Part shown: piece by piece, positions 15,889 to 24,535 of the stretch
Layout: every line of letters starts with the position of its first letter
How positions within the stretch are numbered: position 1 is the stretch's first letter
Assembly (NCBI RefSeq): GCF_001667925.1
Contig: NZ_LZJR01000165.1
Coordinates: forward strand, 1-64,000
Length of the DNA: 64,000 nt
Direction: 5' to 3'
Source: Mycobacterium sp. E2479
GTDB lineage: Bacteria; Actinomycetota; Actinomycetes; Mycobacteriales; Mycobacteriaceae
Program-made: the position numbers and the translations under genes
Notes under the pieces: model-generated
Seen by the model: only the letters and a program-made list of their open reading frames with translations
The model's database searches: none
What the model was told of the DNA's origin: nothing

Positions 15889-17280
15889 ATGTCGAGCACC
15901 GATCCCCTGACCAAGCGCGCCCAGCTGATGGGCTTCGGGCGCACCGCACCGTCGGTGGCCCAGGTGCTCTCTACCCGCGATCCGGAGGTGATCGCGAAGG
16001 CGGTAGCCCGGGTGGCCGACTCGGGCGATCCCAAGAGCCGCGGCGTGATCGCCCGGGGGCTGGGCCGTTCCTACGGCGACAACGCGCAAAACGGCGGCGG
16101 CCTGGTCATCGACATGACCTGGCTGGACCGCATTCACTCGATCAACGCCGACACCCGGCTGGTCGACGTCGACGCCGGCGTCAGCCTGGACCAGTTGATG
16201 AAGGCGGCGCTGCCGTTCGGGCTCTGGGTTCCGGTGTTGCCCGGCACCCGCCAGGTCACCGTCGGTGGCGCGATCGCCTGCGACATCCACGGCAAGAACC
16301 ACCACAGCGCGGGCAGCTTCGGCAACCACGTCAGGTCGATGGATCTCCTCATGGCCGACGGCACCGTGCGCACCATCACCCCCGACGGCGACGATGCCGA
16401 GCTGTTCTGGGCAACCGTCGGCGGCAATGGGCTGACCGGGATCGTGCTGCGCGCCAGCATCGCGATGACGCCCACGGAGACGGCCTACTTCATCGCCGAC
16501 GGCGTTGCCACCAAGAACCTCGATGAAACGGTCGCCGTGCACCTCGACGGCAGCGAAGCCAACTACACATACTCCAGCGCCTGGTTCGACCTGATCAGCC
16601 CGCCGCCGAAGCTGGGCCGGGCCGCGGTCAGCCGCGGCAGTCTGGCCAAGCTCGATCAGCTGCCGAAGAAGCTGGCCAAAAACCCGCTGAAATTCGACGC
16701 GCCGCAGCTGTTGACGGTGCCGGACGTGTTCCCGGTCAGTGCGATGAACAAGCTGTCGTTCATGGCGATCGGCGAAGTGTATTACCGGCTGGGGGGGACC
16801 TACAGCGGCAAGATCCAGAATCTGTCGCAGTTCTATCACATGCTCGACTTGGTCAGCGGCTGGAATAATGCCTACGGCCCAAGGGGTTTCGCGCAACACC
16901 AGTTCCTCGTCCCGCCCGACGCGATGGACGAATTCAAGGCCATCATCCGCTGGATCCAGACCAGCGGTCACTACTCGGCGCTGAACGTCTTCAAGCTCTT
17001 CGGCCCGGGCAACCGCGCGCCGCTGAGTTTCCCGATGGCGGGCTGGAACGTTGCCATGGACTTCCCCAACAAGCCGGGGATCAACGAGTTCCTCAACGAA
17101 CTCGACAGGCGGGTGCTTGAATTCGGTGGACGGGTATACACCGCCAAAGATTCTCGCGTGAGCGCCGAAACCTTCCACGCCATGTATCCACGCATCGACG
17201 AATGGATCGCGGTGCGCCGCAAGGCCGACCCCTTGCGGGTCTTCGCCTCCGACATGGCCCGACGTTTGGAGCTGCTTTAA
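15889..17280 (+). CDS. dprE1: Decaprenylphosphoryl-beta-D-ribose 2'-oxidase DprE1
   Basis: 463-aa FAD oxidase of the VAO family, collinear with M. tuberculosis Rv3790 (461 aa). With DprE2 it epimerises decaprenylphosphoryl-ribose to the arabinose donor of the cell wall. The FAD-binding part has GRSYGDNAQNGGGLVIDMT and PGTRQVTVGGAIACDIHGKNHH; the substrate-binding part has FKLFGPGN and the C-terminal FASDMARRLELL. The residue equal to Cys387 of M. tuberculosis, the covalent target of benzothiazinones, is Ala389 (codon GCC at 17053-17055, in GWNVAMDF). The ATG at 15889 was chosen as the family N-terminus. dprE2 begins at the very next base after the stop. Confidence 0.97.
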   Translation: MSSTDPLTKRAQLMGFGRTAPSVAQVLSTRDPEVIAKAVARVADSGDPKSRGVIARGLGRSYGDNAQNGGGLVIDMTWLDRIHSINADTRLVDVDAGVSLDQLMKAALPFGLWVPVLPGTRQVTVGGAIACDIHGKNHHSAGSFGNHVRSMDLLMADGTVRTITPDGDDAELFWATVGGNGLTGIVLRASIAMTPTETAYFIADGVATKNLDETVAVHLDGSEANYTYSSAWFDLISPPPKLGRAAVSRGSLAKLDQLPKKLAKNPLKFDAPQLLTVPDVFPVSAMNKLSFMAIGEVYYRLGGTYSGKIQNLSQFYHMLDLVSGWNNAYGPRGFAQHQFLVPPDAMDEFKAIIRWIQTSGHYSALNVFKLFGPGNRAPLSFPMAGWNVAMDFPNKPGINEFLNELDRRVLEFGGRVYTAKDSRVSAETFHAMYPRIDEWIAVRRKADPLRVFASDMARRLELL

Positions 17281-18045
17281 ATGGTTCTCGATGCCGTAGG
17301 GAATCCGCAGACCATCCTGCTGCTCGGCGGTACCTCCGAGATCGGCCTGGCAATCTGCGAGCGATACCTGCAGAACTGCCACGCGCGGATTGTATTGGCC
17401 GCCATGCCCGGTGACCCCGGCCGCGATGCCGCGGTGGCGCAGATGCAGGCTGCCGGCGCGCGCTCGGTCGAGTTGATCGATTTCGAAGCCACCGATCACG
17501 ACACCCACCCCAAGATGATCGAGGCGGCCTTCGCCGACGGTGACGTCGACGTCGCGATTGTCGCGTTCGGCATCCTAGGGGACGCCGAAGAGCTGTGGCA
17601 GAACCAGCACAAGGCGGTGCTGGCCGCTGAGATCAATTACACCGCAGCGGTTTCGGTGGGAGTTCTGCTGGGCGAGAAGATGCGCGCCCAGGGCTTCGGC
17701 CAGATCATCGCGATGAGCTCGGCCGCCGGCGAAAGGGTGCGGCGGTCCAACTTCGTTTACGGCTCCACCAAGGCCGGATTGGACGGATTCTACCTGGGAC
17801 TGGGAGAAGCGTTGCGCGAGTATGGGGTTCGCGTCCTGGTCATCCGACCCGGTCAGGTTCGTACTCGGATGAGCGCGCATGTCAAGGAAGCGCCGCTGAC
17901 CGTCGACAAAGAATACGTCGCCAACCTCGCGGTGACTGCGGCCGCCAAAGGTAAGGAATTGGTTTGGGCACCAGCAGCATTCCGCTATGTGATGATGGTG
18001 TTGCGACACATCCCGCGTCCCATCTTCCGCAAGCTTCCCATCTGA
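17281..18045 (+). CDS. dprE2: Decaprenylphosphoryl-2-keto-ribose reductase DprE2
   Basis: 254-aa short-chain dehydrogenase, collinear with M. tuberculosis Rv3791. The nucleotide motif GGTSEIGLAIC lies near residues 16-26 and the catalytic Tyr160-x-x-x-Lys164 in YGSTKAG; a Ser in AMSSAAGE completes the usual triad. It reduces the keto intermediate made by DprE1 to decaprenylphosphoryl-arabinose using NADH. Its ATG abuts the dprE1 stop codon with no spacer, so translation is almost surely coupled. aftA starts 2 bp after it. Confidence 0.96.
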   Translation: MVLDAVGNPQTILLLGGTSEIGLAICERYLQNCHARIVLAAMPGDPGRDAAVAQMQAAGARSVELIDFEATDHDTHPKMIEAAFADGDVDVAIVAFGILGDAEELWQNQHKAVLAAEINYTAAVSVGVLLGEKMRAQGFGQIIAMSSAAGERVRRSNFVYGSTKAGLDGFYLGLGEALREYGVRVLVIRPGQVRTRMSAHVKEAPLTVDKEYVANLAVTAAAKGKELVWAPAAFRYVMMVLRHIPRPIFRKLPI

Positions 18046-18047
18046 TA

Positions 18048-19973
18048 ATGCGTAACGCACTGGCCACCTTCGGCCAGATGGCTGGGGCGGTGCTGGTCGC
18101 GGTTGCGGTCGCGGTGGTATCGCTGATCGCCATCGCCGGGGTCCAATGGCCGGCGTTTCCGTCCTCTAATCAACTGCACGCACTCACCACCGTCGGGCAG
18201 GTCGGCTGCCTGGCCGGCCTGGTCGCCGTCGGCGTGGTGTGGCGGCGCTGCACCCGTGCCCGCACCCGGTTTGCGACCCGACTGGCCGGCCTGATCTTCG
18301 TGTCCGCGTTCACCGTCGTGACGCTGGGCATGCCGCTGGGGGCGACCAAGCTGTATCTGTTCGGCATCTCAGTCGATCAGCAGTTCCGCACCGAATACGT
18401 GACCCGCCTCGCGGATAGCCCCGCCCTGCGCGACATGACCTATCTCGGCCTCCCGCCGTATTACCCGCCGGGCTGGTTCTGGATCGGCGGCCGCGTCGCG
18501 GCGCTCGGCGGGACACCGGCGTGGGAAATCTTCAAGCCGTGGGCCATCACCTCGATCACGATCGCCGTGGCGATCGCGCTGGTGCTGTGGTGGCGCATGG
18601 TCCGGTTCGAATACGCGCTGATCGTCACGACCGCGACCGCGGCGGTGACGCTGGCCTACGGCTCGCCCGAGCCCTACTCGGCGATGATCACCGTGTTGTT
18701 GCCGCCGATACTGGTGCTGACCTGGTCGGGTCTTCGCGCCGGCGACCGGCCCGACGCGCCCGGCCGTGCCGGCTGGGGCGCGGTGATCGCCGCCGGGCTA
18801 TTTCTCGGCTGGACGGCCACCTGGTACACGCTGCTGTTCGGGTTCAGCGCGTTCACCGTCGGGTTGATGGCGTTGTGGCTGGCCGGCGCGCGCTGGCAGC
18901 GGAACCGCAAAAGCGGCGGCGGAGTCAAGGCCGCGCTCGATCCACTGCGGCGCGTGGCCGTCATCGCCGGCATCGCCGTCGCGATCGCGTGCACGACCTG
19001 GTTACCGTTCGTCGTGCGGGCCGTGCACAGCCCGATCAGCAACTCCGGCAGCGCCATGCACTACCTGCCGGCCGACGGCGCCGAGTTGACGTTCCCGATG
19101 CTGCAGTTCACGCTGCTGGGCGTCGTCTGCCTGATCGGCACCCTGTGGCTGGTGCTGCGGGCCCGTTCCTCGGTGCGGGCCGGCGCCCTGGCCATCGGCG
19201 TGCTGGCCATCTATCTATGGTCCCTGCTGTCGATGCTGACAACGCTGGCGCGCACCACCCTGTTGTCGTTTCGGCTGCAGCCGACATTGAGCGTGCTGCT
19301 GGTCGCCTCCGGCGCGTTCGGCTTCCTCGAACTCGCGCGGGCGCTCGCCGCCGCGGGCCGCGACCGCAGCTGGGGCCGGGCCGTCGCCCCCGTGGCCGGC
19401 GCCATCGGCCTGGCCGCCGCGATCGCGTTCAGCCAGGACATCCCCGACGTGCTGCGGCCCGACCTCACCATCGCCTACACCGACACCGACGGTAACGGGC
19501 AGCGCGGGGACCGCCGGCCGCCCAGCGCCGAAAAGTTCTACGCCACAATCGACCACGCGATCACGCAGGTGACCGGCAAGCCGCGCGATCAGACCGTCGT
19601 GATGACGGCCGACTACAGCTTCCTGTCCTTCTACCCCTACTGGGGTTTCCAGGGCCTGACCTCGCACTACGCCAACCCGCTCGCACAGTTCGACCTGCGC
19701 GCCGCGCAGATCAACAAGTGGTCCGGCCTCAGGACCGCCGACGATTTCATCCATGCCCTGGACACCTGCCCCTGGCCGCCGCCGACGGTTTTCGTGATGC
19801 GCCGCGGTGCGGGAGGCAACTACACGCTGCGACTGGCCGAGGACGTTTACCCCAACCAGCCCAACGTCCGGCGCTACACCGTCGATCTGCGCGGAGCCCT
19901 GTTCGACAACCCGCGTTTCGTCGTCCAAAGCATCGGCCCATTTGTGCTGGCCATCCGCAAGGCGGGGGCGTAA
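18048..19973 (+). CDS. aftA: Arabinofuranosyltransferase AftA
   Basis: 641-aa membrane glycosyltransferase (GT85, GT-C fold), collinear with M. tuberculosis Rv3792 (643 aa). It adds the first arabinofuranose residue from decaprenylphosphoryl-arabinose to the galactan. The first helix is followed by a second, then the conserved loop GISVDQQFRTEYVTRLAD with the acidic residues of the GT-C active site and LGLPPYYPPGWFW. About eleven helices and a periplasmic C-terminal domain (from about residue 480) follow. The ATG at 18048 lies 2 bp after dprE2; an earlier frame within dprE2 was rejected. embC starts 6 bp after its stop. Confidence 0.95.
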   Translation: MRNALATFGQMAGAVLVAVAVAVVSLIAIAGVQWPAFPSSNQLHALTTVGQVGCLAGLVAVGVVWRRCTRARTRFATRLAGLIFVSAFTVVTLGMPLGATKLYLFGISVDQQFRTEYVTRLADSPALRDMTYLGLPPYYPPGWFWIGGRVAALGGTPAWEIFKPWAITSITIAVAIALVLWWRMVRFEYALIVTTATAAVTLAYGSPEPYSAMITVLLPPILVLTWSGLRAGDRPDAPGRAGWGAVIAAGLFLGWTATWYTLLFGFSAFTVGLMALWLAGARWQRNRKSGGGVKAALDPLRRVAVIAGIAVAIACTTWLPFVVRAVHSPISNSGSAMHYLPADGAELTFPMLQFTLLGVVCLIGTLWLVLRARSSVRAGALAIGVLAIYLWSLLSMLTTLARTTLLSFRLQPTLSVLLVASGAFGFLELARALAAAGRDRSWGRAVAPVAGAIGLAAAIAFSQDIPDVLRPDLTIAYTDTDGNGQRGDRRPPSAEKFYATIDHAITQVTGKPRDQTVVMTADYSFLSFYPYWGFQGLTSHYANPLAQFDLRAAQINKWSGLRTADDFIHALDTCPWPPPTVFVMRRGAGGNYTLRLAEDVYPNQPNVRRYTVDLRGALFDNPRFVVQSIGPFVLAIRKAGA

Positions 19974-19979
19974 CTGCAG

Positions 19980-22900
19980 ATGAGCACCGACGCCTCGCCT
20001 CAAGCGGGAGCCACCACCGGCGAAGAACTAGCATCTAGCTCCGTGAGCGACAGGGAAGCGAATCACCGGATCGCCCGGTTGGTCGCTTCCGTCGCCGGGC
20101 TGCTCGGAGTGCTGCTGGCCATCGCCACCCCGCTGCTTCCGGTCGACCAGACCACCGCCCAACTGAATTGGCCGCAGAACGGCACCTTCGCCAGCGTCGA
20201 CGCCCCGCTGATCGGTTACGTCGCCACCGACTTGACCGTCACCGTCCCGTGCGAGGCCGCCGCCGGACTGGCCGTCGGCGGCAACACCGGCAAGACGGTG
20301 TTGCTGTCGACGGTGCCCAAGCAGGCACCGAAGGCCGTCGACCGGGGACTGCTGATCGTGCGTGCCAACGACGACCTGGTGCTGGTGGTGCGCAACGTGC
20401 CGGTGGTGACCGCCCCGCTGAGCCAGGTGCTCAGTCCGGCCTGCCAGCGGTTGACCTTCACCGCGCATGCCGACCGGGTGACCGCCGAATTCGTCGGGCT
20501 CACCCAGGGACCCAACGCCGAGCATCCCGGCGCGCCGCTGCGCGGTGAGAAAAGCGGCTACGACTTTCGGCCCCAGATCGTCGGGGTCTTCACCGATCTG
20601 AGTGGACCGGCACCGTCCGGCCTGCACTTCTCGGCGACCATCGACACCCGCTACAGCAGCAGCCCCACCCTGCTGAAGATGGCCGCGATGATCCTCGGCC
20701 TGGTGCTCACGGCCGCCGCCCTGGTCGCCCTACACGTCCTTGACACCACCGACGGAACCCGGCACCGTCGCTTCCTGCCCGCCCGCTGGTGGTCGATCGG
20801 CGGGCTGGACGCCCTCGTCATCGCCGTGCTGGTGTGGTGGCATTTCGTCGGCGCCAACACCTCCGACGACGGCTACATCCTGACCATGGCCCGGGTGTCC
20901 GAGCACGCCGGCTACATGGCCAACTACTACCGGTGGTTCGGCACGCCCGAGGCACCGTTCGGGTGGTACTACGACCTGCTGGCGTTGTGGGCACACGTGA
21001 GCACCACCAGCGTCTGGATGCGGTTGCCTACCCTGGCGATGGCCCTGACGTGCTGGTGGGTGATCAGCCGTGAAGTCATGCCCCGGCTGGGCCACGCCGT
21101 CAAACAGAACCGGACCGCGGCGTGGACCGCGGCGGGCATGTTCCTGGCCGTCTGGCTGCCGCTCGACAACGGTCTGCGTCCGGAGCCCATCATCGCCCTG
21201 GGCATCCTGCTGACCTGGTGCTCGGTGGAACGCGCGGTGGCCACCAGCCGGCTGCTGCCGGTGGCGATCGCCTGCATCATCGGTGCGCTGACCCTGTTCT
21301 CCGGGCCGACGGGCATCGCCTCGATCGGCGCGCTGCTGGTCGCGATCGGGCCGCTGCGGACCATCCTGCACCGGCGATTCAAACGGTTCGGTGCGCTGCC
21401 GCTGATCGCTCCCCTGCTGGCCGCGGTCACCGTCACTGCCATCCTGATCTTCCGCGACCAAACGCTGACCGGTGAGATCCAGGCCAGCATGCTCAAGCGC
21501 GCCGTCGGACCGAGCCTCAGCTGGTTCGACGAACACATCCGTTACGAGCGGCTGTTCATGGCCAGCCCCGACGGATCGGTCGCCCGCCGATTCGCCGTGC
21601 TGGCGCTGATTCTCGCGCTCGGGATCACGGTCGCAATGTCGTTGCGTAAGGGCCGAATTCCGGGCACTGCCGTCGGGCCGAGCCGGCGCATCGTCGGGAT
21701 CACCATCATCTCCTTTGTGGCGATGATGTTCACGCCCACCAAATGGACGCACCACTTCGGGGTTTTCGCCGGACTTGCCGGGCCGCTGGGCGCGCTGGCT
21801 GCGGTCGCGGTGACCTCCGTGGCGATGCGCTCTCGGCGCAACCGAACCGTGTACGCCGCCGTGGTGTTGTTCCTGGTGGCGTTGTCGTTCGCCAGTGTCA
21901 ACGGCTGGTGGTACGTATCGAATTTCGGTGTGCCATGGTCGAATGCGTTCCCGGCCTGGCACTACGCCTTCGCCACCGCGCTGCTGGGCTTGACCGTAGT
22001 GGTGCTGCTGCTGGCGGCGTGGTTCCACTTCGTCGCCCCGGACTCGAGCCGGTTCCAAGGGCCGCCCAAGACCCGCCTGGGCGCGCGGGCGGCCGTAATT
22101 GTTCAGTCCCCCTTGGCAATTGCGACCTGGGTGCTGGTGGTGTTCGAGGTGGCATCGCTGACCCTGGCGATGACCGACCAATACCCGGCGTGGTCGGTTG
22201 GTCGCTCCAACCTGCAGGCTCTGACCGGGAAGTCGTGCGGGCTGGCCGACGACGTGCTGGTGGAGCAGGATCCCAACGCCGGGATGCTTACGCCGGTGAA
22301 CGCGTCGGTGGCCGATGCGCTGGGCGCGGGCCTGTCGGAAGCCTTCACGCCCAACGGAATTCCCGCCGACGTGCGCGCCGACCCGGTGATGGAACGCCCC
22401 GGCGACCGCAGCTTCGTCAACGACGAGGAGAAGACCGGCAGCAACCAGGCCGGCACCGAGGGTGGCACCACCCCCGCGCCGGGGATCAACGGTTCGTCAG
22501 CCCAGCTGCCCTTCAACCTCGACCCGGCGCGCACACCGGTGCTGGGCAGCTGGCGCTCCGGCATCCAGGTGCCCGCGCACCTGCGGTCCAGCTGGTACCG
22601 GCTGCCCGCCCGCGACAAGGCGGGGCCGCTGCTGGTGGTGAGCGCCGCTGGGCGCTTCGACCCGCGCGAGGTCCAGGTGCAGTGGGCCACCGATGACCAG
22701 GCGGCCGGCGGACACGCCGGCGGTTCGCTCCAATTCGCGGACGTGGGCGCGTCGCCGGCCTGGCGCAATTTGCGGTTGGCGATGTCTGCGATTCCCAGTA
22801 CCGCCACCCAGGTTCGCCTGGTCGCCGACGACGAAGACCTGGCCCCGCAGCACTGGATCGCGCTGACCCCGCCGAGGATTCCGCAGCTGCGCACGTTGCA

Positions 22901-23270
22901 GCACGTGGTGGGTTCGACCGACCCGGTGTTTTTGGACTGGCTCGTCGGGCTGGCCTTCCCCTGCCAGCGACCATTCGGTCACCAGAACGGCGTCGACGAG
23001 ACTCCGAGGTGGCGCATCCTGCCGGACCGATTCGGCGCCGAGGCGAACTCACCGGTGATGGACAACAATGGCGGCGGCCCGCTGGGCGTCACGGAGCTGC
23101 TGGTCAAGGCGACCACCATGGCCACCTATCTCAAGGACGACTGGTCTCGCGATTGGGGCTCGCTGCAACGGCTGACCCCGTATTACCCCGACGCCCAACC
23201 CGCCCACCTGTTGCTGGGGACGGCGACGCGCAGCGGCCTGTGGGGCCCGGCGCCGCTACGCAAGACCTAG
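19980..23270 (+). CDS. embC: Arabinosyltransferase EmbC
   Basis: 1096-aa GT-C arabinosyltransferase, collinear with M. tuberculosis Rv3793 (1094 aa). EmbC extends the arabinan of lipoarabinomannan. The catalytic pair D296-D297 sits in NTSDDGYILTMARV; the FNNGLRPEP-like segment here is LDNGLRPEPII. About 13-15 helices are followed by a periplasmic C-terminal domain with carbohydrate-binding character (from about residue 740). It starts 6 bp after aftA, so it belongs to that operon. Unlike in M. tuberculosis, embA does not follow directly: two extra genes and a repeat lie between. Confidence 0.96.
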   Translation: MSTDASPQAGATTGEELASSSVSDREANHRIARLVASVAGLLGVLLAIATPLLPVDQTTAQLNWPQNGTFASVDAPLIGYVATDLTVTVPCEAAAGLAVGGNTGKTVLLSTVPKQAPKAVDRGLLIVRANDDLVLVVRNVPVVTAPLSQVLSPACQRLTFTAHADRVTAEFVGLTQGPNAEHPGAPLRGEKSGYDFRPQIVGVFTDLSGPAPSGLHFSATIDTRYSSSPTLLKMAAMILGLVLTAAALVALHVLDTTDGTRHRRFLPARWWSIGGLDALVIAVLVWWHFVGANTSDDGYILTMARVSEHAGYMANYYRWFGTPEAPFGWYYDLLALWAHVSTTSVWMRLPTLAMALTCWWVISREVMPRLGHAVKQNRTAAWTAAGMFLAVWLPLDNGLRPEPIIALGILLTWCSVERAVATSRLLPVAIACIIGALTLFSGPTGIASIGALLVAIGPLRTILHRRFKRFGALPLIAPLLAAVTVTAILIFRDQTLTGEIQASMLKRAVGPSLSWFDEHIRYERLFMASPDGSVARRFAVLALILALGITVAMSLRKGRIPGTAVGPSRRIVGITIISFVAMMFTPTKWTHHFGVFAGLAGPLGALAAVAVTSVAMRSRRNRTVYAAVVLFLVALSFASVNGWWYVSNFGVPWSNAFPAWHYAFATALLGLTVVVLLLAAWFHFVAPDSSRFQGPPKTRLGARAAVIVQSPLAIATWVLVVFEVASLTLAMTDQYPAWSVGRSNLQALTGKSCGLADDVLVEQDPNAGMLTPVNASVADALGAGLSEAFTPNGIPADVRADPVMERPGDRSFVNDEEKTGSNQAGTEGGTTPAPGINGSSAQLPFNLDPARTPVLGSWRSGIQVPAHLRSSWYRLPARDKAGPLLVVSAAGRFDPREVQVQWATDDQAAGGHAGGSLQFADVGASPAWRNLRLAMSAIPSTATQVRLVADDEDLAPQHWIALTPPRIPQLRTLQHVVGSTDPVFLDWLVGLAFPCQRPFGHQNGVDETPRWRILPDRFGAEANSPVMDNNGGGPLGVTELLVKATTMATYLKDDWSRDWGSLQRLTPYYPDAQPAHLLLGTATRSGLWGPAPLRKT

Positions 23271-23303
23271 CCGTCGCTTGACCGCGAAGCGCCGGCGGCT
23301 CAG

Positions 23304-23630
23304 TCAGCTTCCCGGCGGCTGCGGGCAGAAGAACAGGCCGCAATTTCCCGGCGGCTTACGGATCGGCGCGGGTGGATTGGGGCCGTCCCAAATGGTGTTC
23401 CAGCGGCCACCGACGTTTCCCTTCGGGCCGCCCACGAGTAGGTACCAGGTGTGGCAGGCTCCCATATCCCACTGAATGTCGGCCTGAGGCAGGGGCTGTC
23501 CCGGGCACCATTGATGCGGGCCCTCCGCCCAGGAGTCGGCGTGCGCGGTTCCGGTGGCCGTACCGAAACCCGCCACCGCCAGGCCGACCGACAACACCGC
23601 CCCGGCGATCATCGACTTCAGGCTGTTCAT
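23304..23630 (-). CDS. Small secreted protein of the mycobacterial WCPGQ/IWDG type
   Basis: 108-aa protein with a clear signal peptide (MNSLKSMIAGAVLSVGLAVA, cleavage probably after AHA at about residue 31). The mature part is about 77 residues, with four Cys (WCPGQPLP, ACHTWY, NCGLFFCPQPP) and Trp-rich motifs WDMGACHTWY and WNTIWDGPNPP, a pattern repeated in many small exported mycobacterial proteins of unknown function. Two disulfides are likely. The ATG at 23630 has a CATACT box 6 nt upstream on its strand. It is encoded opposite to embC and embA, in the insertion that separates them, and is divergent from the DinB-like gene. Confidence 0.82.
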   Translation of the reverse strand: MNSLKSMIAGAVLSVGLAVAGFGTATGTAHADSWAEGPHQWCPGQPLPQADIQWDMGACHTWYLLVGGPKGNVGGRWNTIWDGPNPPAPIRKPPGNCGLFFCPQPPGS

Positions 23631-23636
23631 GGACGA

Positions 23637-23642
23637 AGTATG
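23637..23642 (-). promoter_or_regulatory. Candidate -10 box for the small secreted protein
   Basis: Minus-strand CATACT ends 6 nt before the ATG at 23630; leaderless start likely. Confidence 0.4.
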
Positions 23643-23708
23643 GCGCCGAGCGCTGCCGAATCTAGTGGAATCTTTCCGAAATTCTTGCAGCGGGCCACAC
23701 TCGACTTC

Positions 23709-24341
23709 ATGGCCCCTGACGACGCACCCCTGATGACCATGGCCCGCGACGAGCGGGCCGACCTCGCGGAATTTCTTGGCACCCTGACACCGCAAGACTG
23801 GGAGGCGCCCACCCTGTGCACCCGTTGGAACGTGAAAGACGTTGTCGCGCATGTGGTCAGCTACGAGGAGCTAGGTGTACCGGGGTTGCTGAAACGATTC
23901 GCCAAAGGCTGGATCGTGCGGGCGAATCAAGTGGGCGTAGACGAATTCGCTGCTGCGACCCCCCAACAACTGCTGGAATTCCTGCGTAGCCACCTCCAAC
24001 CGCGGGGACTCACAGCAGGTTTCGGCGGGATGATCGCGCTCGTCGACGGCACCATCCATCACCAGGACATCCGGCGCGCACTTGGCCGGCCGCGCGACGT
24101 GCCAAAGGATCGGCTCGAGCGAATTCTTCCGCTGGTGCCCGGCAATCCCCGACTCGGCGCGGGACGCAGGATCCGGGGCCTGCACCTGCGCGCCACCGAT
24201 GTCGAGTGGACGCACGGCGACGGGCCCGAGGTGACCGGCCCCGGCGAGGCGCTCCTGCTGGCCATGACCGGGCGTCCGGCCGCGCTGGCCGACCTAACCG
24301 GGCCGGGGGTTGGCACGCTGGCGGCCCGGGTCCGCGGATAG
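23709..24341 (+). CDS. DinB-like / maleylpyruvate isomerase-fold protein (TIGR03083 type)
   Basis: 210-aa protein. The N-terminal helix-bundle signature PTLCTRWNVKDVVAHVVSYEE and the metal-binding HHQDIRRALGRPR (near residue 118) are those of actinobacterial TIGR03083 proteins, with a C-terminal MDMPI_C-like half (LRATDVEWTHGDGPEVTGPGEALLLAMTGRPAALADLTGPG, with the key E/G residues conserved). It would bind a divalent metal and perhaps mycothiol; the substrate is unknown. A longer upstream frame was rejected; the ATG at 23709 gives the family start. It is inserted between embC and embA, and its stop lies about 28 bp ahead of the 58-bp repeat. Confidence 0.85.
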   Translation: MAPDDAPLMTMARDERADLAEFLGTLTPQDWEAPTLCTRWNVKDVVAHVVSYEELGVPGLLKRFAKGWIVRANQVGVDEFAAATPQQLLEFLRSHLQPRGLTAGFGGMIALVDGTIHHQDIRRALGRPRDVPKDRLERILPLVPGNPRLGAGRRIRGLHLRATDVEWTHGDGPEVTGPGEALLLAMTGRPAALADLTGPGVGTLAARVRG

Positions 24342-24368
24342 CGTTTCGGGGGCCGACGTCTTGTGTCC

Positions 24369-24509
24369 GCGGCCCCGCGTCCTCATCCGACAACGCTGAC
24401 GGTCCGACTCGGTCCCGGGGCCCTGCGCGGCCCCGCGTCCTCATCGGACAACGCTGACGGTCCGACTCGGTCCCGGGGCCCTGCGCGGCCCCGCGTCCTC
24501 ATCGGACAA
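24369..24509. repeat. 58-bp direct tandem repeat, two full copies and a partial third
   Basis: Copies start at 24369, 24427 and 24485; copies 1 and 2 differ at one base and the third is cut after 25 bp. The junction of adjacent copies forms a 7-bp perfect inverted repeat (CGGGGCC-CTGCGC-GGCCCCG), so each junction can fold into a hairpin. It lies in the embA upstream region and ends 27 bp before the embA start codon. It has the look of a MIRU/VNTR-type locus. Confidence 0.9.
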
Positions 24510-24521
24510 AGCCGCGTCGCT

Positions 24522-24527
24522 TACGAT
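24522..24527 (+). promoter_or_regulatory. Candidate -10 box for embA
   Basis: TACGAT, fitting TAnnnT, ends 8 nt before the GTG at 24536. It would give an embA-embB transcript starting at, or within two bases of, the start codon. In M. tuberculosis changes 8-16 nt upstream of embA raise expression and give ethambutol resistance, which is the same interval. Confidence 0.5.
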
Positions 24528-24535
24528 CGAGCCTC

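Noticed and set aside
20730..22181. 483-aa minus-strand frame inside embC
   Set aside because: Low-complexity His/Gln/Arg-rich antisense of EmbC.
24369..24509. 58-bp repeats as a CRISPR array
   Set aside because: The units are directly adjacent with no spacers and there are no cas genes.
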